DNA of 8,030 nucleotides from Treponema sp. (GTDB taxonomy: Bacteria > Spirochaetota > Spirochaetia > Treponematales > Treponemataceae): the NCBI GenBank assembly GCA_017617145.1, contig JAFZWX010000176.1, positions 1 to 8,030 on the forward strand, read 5' to 3'. The notes beneath the pieces were generated by a model, which saw only the letters and a program-made list of their open reading frames with translations, searched no databases and had not been told where the DNA came from. Every line of letters starts with the position of its first letter. Positions within the stretch are counted from its first letter, which is position 1. A program made the position numbers and the translations under genes. Of the stretch, positions 4,305 through 8,030 are shown in pieces.

Positions 4305-6470
4305 TTATATTCCTTTTTCTATCTCCCTCTCCACCATCATCTTTGCTTCTTCCAGCAACCTCTTGCTTTCAGCTTTCAAAGCAAAACTTTCTTGAATCTT
4401 TTCCGAAATGGATTCTTGAATGGCTTTAGGCAGTTTAGGAATTATTACTTGTTCTATTTCTGATGGCTTCCAATGTTGGATGATTGCACCGTTGGAATCT
4501 CGCTCAGCTTGCATTTGTACCACAATTGAATTCAACACAAGAGTCAGATAATCTGGATTGTAATCTTTGTTGAATACTGACAAATGCAGTAATGCACCGG
4601 ATGTGATGCAATTCATATCCTTGTCCACTTTGTATGCAATGCCAACACTTCCATCCTTTGACAACAATATCGTGTCTTTCTTTGGTTGCAACTCTTTCAA
4701 ATCATATTCATCTGGTGACAAGAAAATGTTCGGCTCAGATATCTCAAATTTTGACACATCTGACACTCTGACAAACGGTATGCCACTTTCTTTATACGCA
4801 TCGCTGCCCGGCTCAACAGATTTCTTTATTGTAGTAATGTTTTGAATCGTGTCACATTCAAAACATGATAATTTTGCAAACAAAGCATCATATTTCGGCT
4901 GATAATATTCCGCATCCAGTCTGCCTGATGTCTGACAAACTGAATAGTTTTTAACAGAGTAGTTCGCTGTAGATGTTGACTCCCATTTTTCGGAGTACAG
5001 TTCTTGCAACAACGTCCATTCTGCCAACCGATAATAATATGTGCTTTCTTTCATCATTTCTTCAAATTTCGTAACTGATTGATTATCAATTACCCCCCCC
5101 CATGAAATTTCATTCTCTACTTGAAGTTTGGCATTTTCAAGCAGTTGTTTCGCTTCATTTCTCAATGCTATGCTCTTTTGAACATACTCGGCGATTTCGG
5201 ATTGAACAGCTTTCCTGATTTTAGGCATAGCAATATTTTGTAATTCATTGCGTCCTATTGCAGTTAAAATTGTTCCAGAACAGCCTTGTTTTAACAAGTT
5301 TTGCATCGGTTCTGATTTGAATAATACCAACAAAGTTTCAGGATTTATAATCTCCGATTTAACCACATAAAAACCTGTTGAACAAATCGCATTGTTATAA
5401 TCTTCAGCAACCAATGCAACACTTTGCAAAGAGCCTTCGATTGAAGATAATATTACATCATTTGTGTGCACCAGTCTTCTCGCTCTACTTGGCAATTCGG
5501 CTCCAATTGCTGTCGTACATCCTGTTATTTCTCCCGATTTGCCAATATTGCTTAATTCGATATATCTGTATTCAGTTTTTTCTGATGGTATAAAATTATT
5601 CTCATTAAGTGTACAAATATTCCCCAACAAATCAGATCCGTTATTATATGATTTTATCAAACCATTGTAGTCGTCATATTTCGGCTGATAATACTCTGCA
5701 TCCAATCTGCCACTTGCAAGAAATGATTCTTTGAGTTGTTTAATATTAATTGGTTCATTGTTTGGTTGCCAGTTTTTAAGACCCAGTTCATCTAACAACA
5801 AACTTTCAGCATCATTATATAATGATTTTGATCTCTCGTTTTTAGCAATAGATTCATCATATAATTTTACAACATTATTAATAAAAACATCAGAAGCTTT
5901 TAAGATATCAAAATCCTTTACCAAAGTGATGGTTAAATGCGGTTGTGCACATTGTGAACTTGATCTTATTAATTGTTTGAATGCAAAATCAGTAGTAAAA
6001 TATAGATAAAGGTATTTGCTATAATCTGCTTTTATCTTAGATGATTTAATAAATATCAAGTCTCTACTTGCATATGCTCTCTTTGATACATATCCAGATA
6101 ATCCGATTGTACCACCTTTTGTGATTACTATATCACCTTTCTCAACCCATTTTAGCGTTTTATAATCCTCAGACAATAATGGTAACAATTCACATGAATC
6201 ATAATCAATTAGCCCATCTTTTACATTCTGCACTCTTATTAGAGGATTATCTCCAGTTCCATAATATTGTTCTATACCTGGATAGAAAGCACTACAATCA
6301 ATAGTTAATCCGATATTACTAAATTTACAAAATCGTTTTTTATTTAATCTTTTAAAATTATCAATAGCTTCAAAAACTTTTAAGTGATATTCGCTATCTA
6401 ATCGCATCGTTTCAACATCATCTATGATGTCGCTTAACATAACTTCACTTACCTCCAACCCTTTCAACAA
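4305..6470 (-). CDS. hsdS: Type I restriction-modification specificity subunit, three recognition units
   Basis: HsdS selects the DNA target for the HsdM/HsdR complex. Normal HsdS has two target-recognition domains and about 400-460 residues; this has 721. Three units are visible, each opening with an RLDxEY motif (23-28, 255-260, 517-522) and ending in a helical conserved spacer (about 196-230, 423-455, 685-717). TRD-like cores include IRVQNVKDG..KGDIVITKGGTIG (78-123), YIELSNIG (303-310) and VRVSDVSKF..ILLSKDGSVG (567-610). Units 2 and 3 are offset by exactly 262 codons. W457-V460 are encoded by a G9 tract; G8 or G10 would truncate the protein at 459 or 461 residues, the normal size. The start is uncertain: no ATG precedes TTG 6470 and the next ATG is residue 11, while the frame stays open upstream to 6527 with family-like sequence (NEEKYNSLLKGLE). 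GAGGAG lies 12 nt before the TTG. Confidence 0.92.
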   Translation of the reverse strand: MLKGLEVSEVMLSDIIDDVETMRLDSEYHLKVFEAIDNFKRLNKKRFCKFSNIGLTIDCSAFYPGIEQYYGTGDNPLIRVQNVKDGLIDYDSCELLPLLSEDYKTLKWVEKGDIVITKGGTIGLSGYVSKRAYASRDLIFIKSSKIKADYSKYLYLYFTTDFAFKQLIRSSSQCAQPHLTITLVKDFDILKASDVFINNVVKLYDESIAKNERSKSLYNDAESLLLDELGLKNWQPNNEPINIKQLKESFLASGRLDAEYYQPKYDDYNGLIKSYNNGSDLLGNICTLNENNFIPSEKTEYRYIELSNIGKSGEITGCTTAIGAELPSRARRLVHTNDVILSSIEGSLQSVALVAEDYNNAICSTGFYVVKSEIINPETLLVLFKSEPMQNLLKQGCSGTILTAIGRNELQNIAMPKIRKAVQSEIAEYVQKSIALRNEAKQLLENAKLQVENEISWGGVIDNQSVTKFEEMMKESTYYYRLAEWTLLQELYSEKWESTSTANYSVKNYSVCQTSGRLDAEYYQPKYDALFAKLSCFECDTIQNITTIKKSVEPGSDAYKESGIPFVRVSDVSKFEISEPNIFLSPDEYDLKELQPKKDTILLSKDGSVGIAYKVDKDMNCITSGALLHLSVFNKDYNPDYLTLVLNSIVVQMQAERDSNGAIIQHWKPSEIEQVIIPKLPKAIQESISEKIQESFALKAESKRLLEEAKMMVEREIEKGI
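4888..4925 (-). repeat. 38-bp direct repeat in hsdS, copy in unit 3
   Basis: Encodes GRLDAEYYQPKYD (residues 516-528) and matches the copy at 5674-5711 at 35 of 38 bases. The copies are 786 bp (262 codons) apart in the same orientation and frame, so recombination between them would delete one whole unit and leave a 459-residue two-unit HsdS. Confidence 0.85.
5093..5101 (-). repeat. G9 homopolymer in hsdS, candidate phase-variation tract
   Basis: Nine consecutive Cs on the plus strand read as G9 in the coding direction, in codons 457-460 (TGG GGG GGG GTA). Loss of one G gives TGG GGG GGG TAA, ending the protein at 459 residues; gain of one gives GGT AAT TGA after WGG, ending at 461. Only lengths differing from nine by multiples of three read on into the third unit. 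A G-tract of this length in an AT-rich gene is unusual and is the type of sequence that varies by slipped-strand mispairing. Confidence 0.85.
5674..5711 (-). repeat. 38-bp direct repeat in hsdS, copy in unit 2
   Basis: Encodes GRLDAEYYQPKYD (residues 254-266), the start of the second unit. It differs from the copy at 4888-4925 at only three positions, although the rest of units 2 and 3, including their C-terminal spacer helices, has diverged clearly at the DNA level. Confidence 0.85.
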
Positions 6471-6502
6471 ACTATTGTATTTCTCCTCGTTGAAAGGGCT
6501 AT

Positions 6503-8030
6503 CTAAAAAAAACTTAATCCTTCCTTCTTAGCAAATTCAGCAAAAGCTTCGGCAATGCCATCTTTAGTCAAACCATCGTGGTTGAAAAGGTCGTGTTTTA
6601 CAATAAGATGTCCATGGTCGTCAAGCAAGTATTCGTCTTTGTCTTTTGGCGTAATTTCATAATAATTAACAACATCAGTTGCATTACAACCCTCAGGAAC
6701 AACAGATGTTGCTTTCAAGATTTTGAAATCGCCTTTTTTAACAAATATCTTTTCGCCGCTGTTGTCTTTGCTCGGTTCCTGCATCGTGGCAAAGAAAATC
6801 GGATAATCTTCTTTCTTCGGGCACAATACATCATCCCATTTCTGTACAAAAAGAACGCTTGTTTTTGTGCCTGTATGCGGTTTAAACACATTGCCATGTA
6901 AGCCCACAACTGCCAAAATACGACAACGTTCTGCAATAAAATCACGGATATACTTATCACTGCTGTTATTGAATCGTCCTTGTGGCAAAACGATTGCCAT
7001 ACGTCCGCCAGGTTTCAGAAAATCAAGATTGCGTTCGATAAACAAAATGTCACGTCCAACTTTGGTTGCCATCTTGCCAGCCGCATTCTTACTAAGTTCA
7101 TATTTCGATAAGATGCGACTCTCTTTGATATCACCAGCAAATGGTGGATTGCCCATTAAAATGTCGAATTGGAAATCGCGATAACTGTCTTTACTTGAAC
7201 GCATCTTTTTAAGCTTTTTCCAACCTTCTGAATAAGTATCCATCCAATCATCATCTTTAATATACTGTTCCCAACGCTCGTAATCCAAAGTGTTGAGATG
7301 CAACACATTAGTCTGTCCGTCGCCAGCAATAAGATTTAAAGTACGTGCAACACGAACCGCTTTTTCATCAAAATCGATTGCAAAAACTTTGTTCTGTACA
7401 TAATCCGTACACTCTGGCGGTTTTTGCTCCAAAGTGAAAAGATGGCTTTTCTTCAAGCCTTTGCTTTCTAAAATCATTTGCCATACATAGAAAATAGTAT
7501 GCACAGGAAATCCGCAACTGCCAGCAGCAGTATCAATCATTGTTTCTTTCTCGGTCGGATTGAGCATTTTTACGCACATATCAATCACATAACGTGGTGT
7601 AAAATATTGCCCTTTTTCACCTTTGCTGCTTTTGTTAATCAGATACTCGAAAGCTTCATCAACAACATCAAGATTTGAGTTGAAAAGCTTAACATCTTGT
7701 AAAGAACTGACACAAACTGACAAATGCGAAGGTGTTAGCATTATCTTGGCATCTTCCGTAAAAATTCCACCCCATTTATTTTTTGCTTCATTAAACAAAT
7801 TCTGAAGTTTATCTTTTAATTCTGTTTCAGTATCACCATAATTACGGAATTCAAGATGACGGTCTTTTTTGCGACCGCTTTCCATCTCATCATATAACTT
7901 GGTGAAAATTAGTTTGAAAACTTCCTCAAACACATCAACGCCAGCATTAGCAAGCACCTCGTCCTCCATTTCCAAAATCAAATCCTTGAGAGACTTGCGC
8001 TCATTAACCAATTTGTCTTTCTTAACCAAA
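6503..8030 (-). CDS. hsdM: Type I restriction-modification DNA adenine methyltransferase subunit, 5'-truncated
   Basis: The N6-adenine methyltransferase of a type I system. It modifies host DNA as an M2S complex with HsdS and forms the endonuclease when HsdR joins. Within the 508 residues present are the HsdM signature GQYFTP (140-145), the S-adenosylmethionine-binding motif I as DTAAGSCGF (166-174; the common form is DPAAGSGGF), and the catalytic motif IV NPPF (294-297), followed by the LPQG..NN region typical of the fold. The frame is open to the right edge; the TTG at 8029 is very unlikely to be the true start, because the preceding part of the protein should lie upstream. The TAG stop sits in a T8 run 32 nt before the hsdS TTG. 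The gene is less AT-rich than the three distal genes of the operon. Confidence 0.95.
   Translation of the reverse strand, partial: LVKKDKLVNERKSLKDLILEMEDEVLANAGVDVFEEVFKLIFTKLYDEMESGRKKDRHLEFRNYGDTETELKDKLQNLFNEAKNKWGGIFTEDAKIMLTPSHLSVCVSSLQDVKLFNSNLDVVDEAFEYLINKSSKGEKGQYFTPRYVIDMCVKMLNPTEKETMIDTAAGSCGFPVHTIFYVWQMILESKGLKKSHLFTLEQKPPECTDYVQNKVFAIDFDEKAVRVARTLNLIAGDGQTNVLHLNTLDYERWEQYIKDDDWMDTYSEGWKKLKKMRSSKDSYRDFQFDILMGNPPFAGDIKESRILSKYELSKNAAGKMATKVGRDILFIERNLDFLKPGGRMAIVLPQGRFNNSSDKYIRDFIAERCRILAVVGLHGNVFKPHTGTKTSVLFVQKWDDVLCPKKEDYPIFFATMQEPSKDNSGEKIFVKKGDFKILKATSVVPEGCNATDVVNYYEITPKDKDEYLLDDHGHLIVKHDLFNHDGLTKDGIAEAFAEFAKKEGLSFF
6505..6512 (-). repeat. T8 homopolymer at the hsdM stop codon
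   Basis: Eight Ts in the coding direction run into the hsdM stop (AGT TTT TTT TAG). The hsdS frame overlaps the same run as TTT TTT TTA GAT and stays open from here to the hsdS TTG. One extra T, or a -1 ribosomal slip on T TTT TTT, would join HsdM to HsdS in frame. Confidence 0.6.

Noticed and set aside
6715..6960. Minus-strand 81-codon frame within hsdM
   Set aside because: It overlaps hsdM in another frame on the same strand, has no family resemblance, and lies in conserved methyltransferase coding sequence.
1..8030. CRISPR array, tRNA/rRNA genes, insertion sequences, invertase-driven hsdS shufflon
   Set aside because: No regularly spaced repeats, tRNA-like cloverleaf sequences, transposase or recombinase genes, or inverted hsdS fragments are visible. 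The hsdS repeats are direct and few, so any switching here would be by slippage or homologous exchange.

Overview
This AT-rich window most likely comes from a member of the Bacteroidota (Bacteroidales-like). The cues are the low GC, generally weak Shine-Dalgarno sequences, a TAnnTTTG-type -7 box before one gene, and the kinds of gene present (a DUF4143-type ATPase and a small TSCPD-domain protein). This placement is an inference; no marker gene is present to fix it.

Left part (1-1810): a 5'-truncated AAA/DUF4143 ATPase on the plus strand converges on a short TSCPD-domain gene on the minus strand. A 301-nt intergenic region follows. It holds a -7 box for the TSCPD gene on one side and, on the other, an exact GG-N10-GC sigma-54 promoter match driving a 57-codon gene on the plus strand that is easily overlooked. 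That small gene ends at a strong 14-bp hairpin plus T-run, which separates it from the convergent operon on the right.

Right part (1877-8030): a five-gene minus-strand operon, transcribed right to left: hsdM (start beyond the right edge), hsdS, a GHKL-type ATPase, a STAS-like (DUF4325-type) protein and a single-pass membrane protein. Spacings are 32, 36, 12 and 1 nt. hsdM and hsdS supply the adenine methyltransferase and specificity subunits of a type I restriction-modification system; hsdR is not in the window and would have to lie beyond the right edge. The last three genes are more AT-rich and look like a regulatory kinase/antagonist pair with a membrane partner. I do not recognise them as a named system.

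The most striking feature is in hsdS. It is 721 codons long instead of the usual 400-460 and holds three target-recognition units. The last two are offset by exactly 262 codons and share a 38-bp near-identical repeat. A G9 tract lies exactly where the two-unit protein should end: eight Gs give an immediate TAA (459 aa), ten give TGA two codons later (461 aa), and the nine present read through into the third unit (721 aa). This is the architecture expected of a phase-variable specificity switch, comparable to the poly-G hsdS of Neisseria gonorrhoeae NgoAV, with the ATPase/STAS/membrane trio downstream in the same operon.
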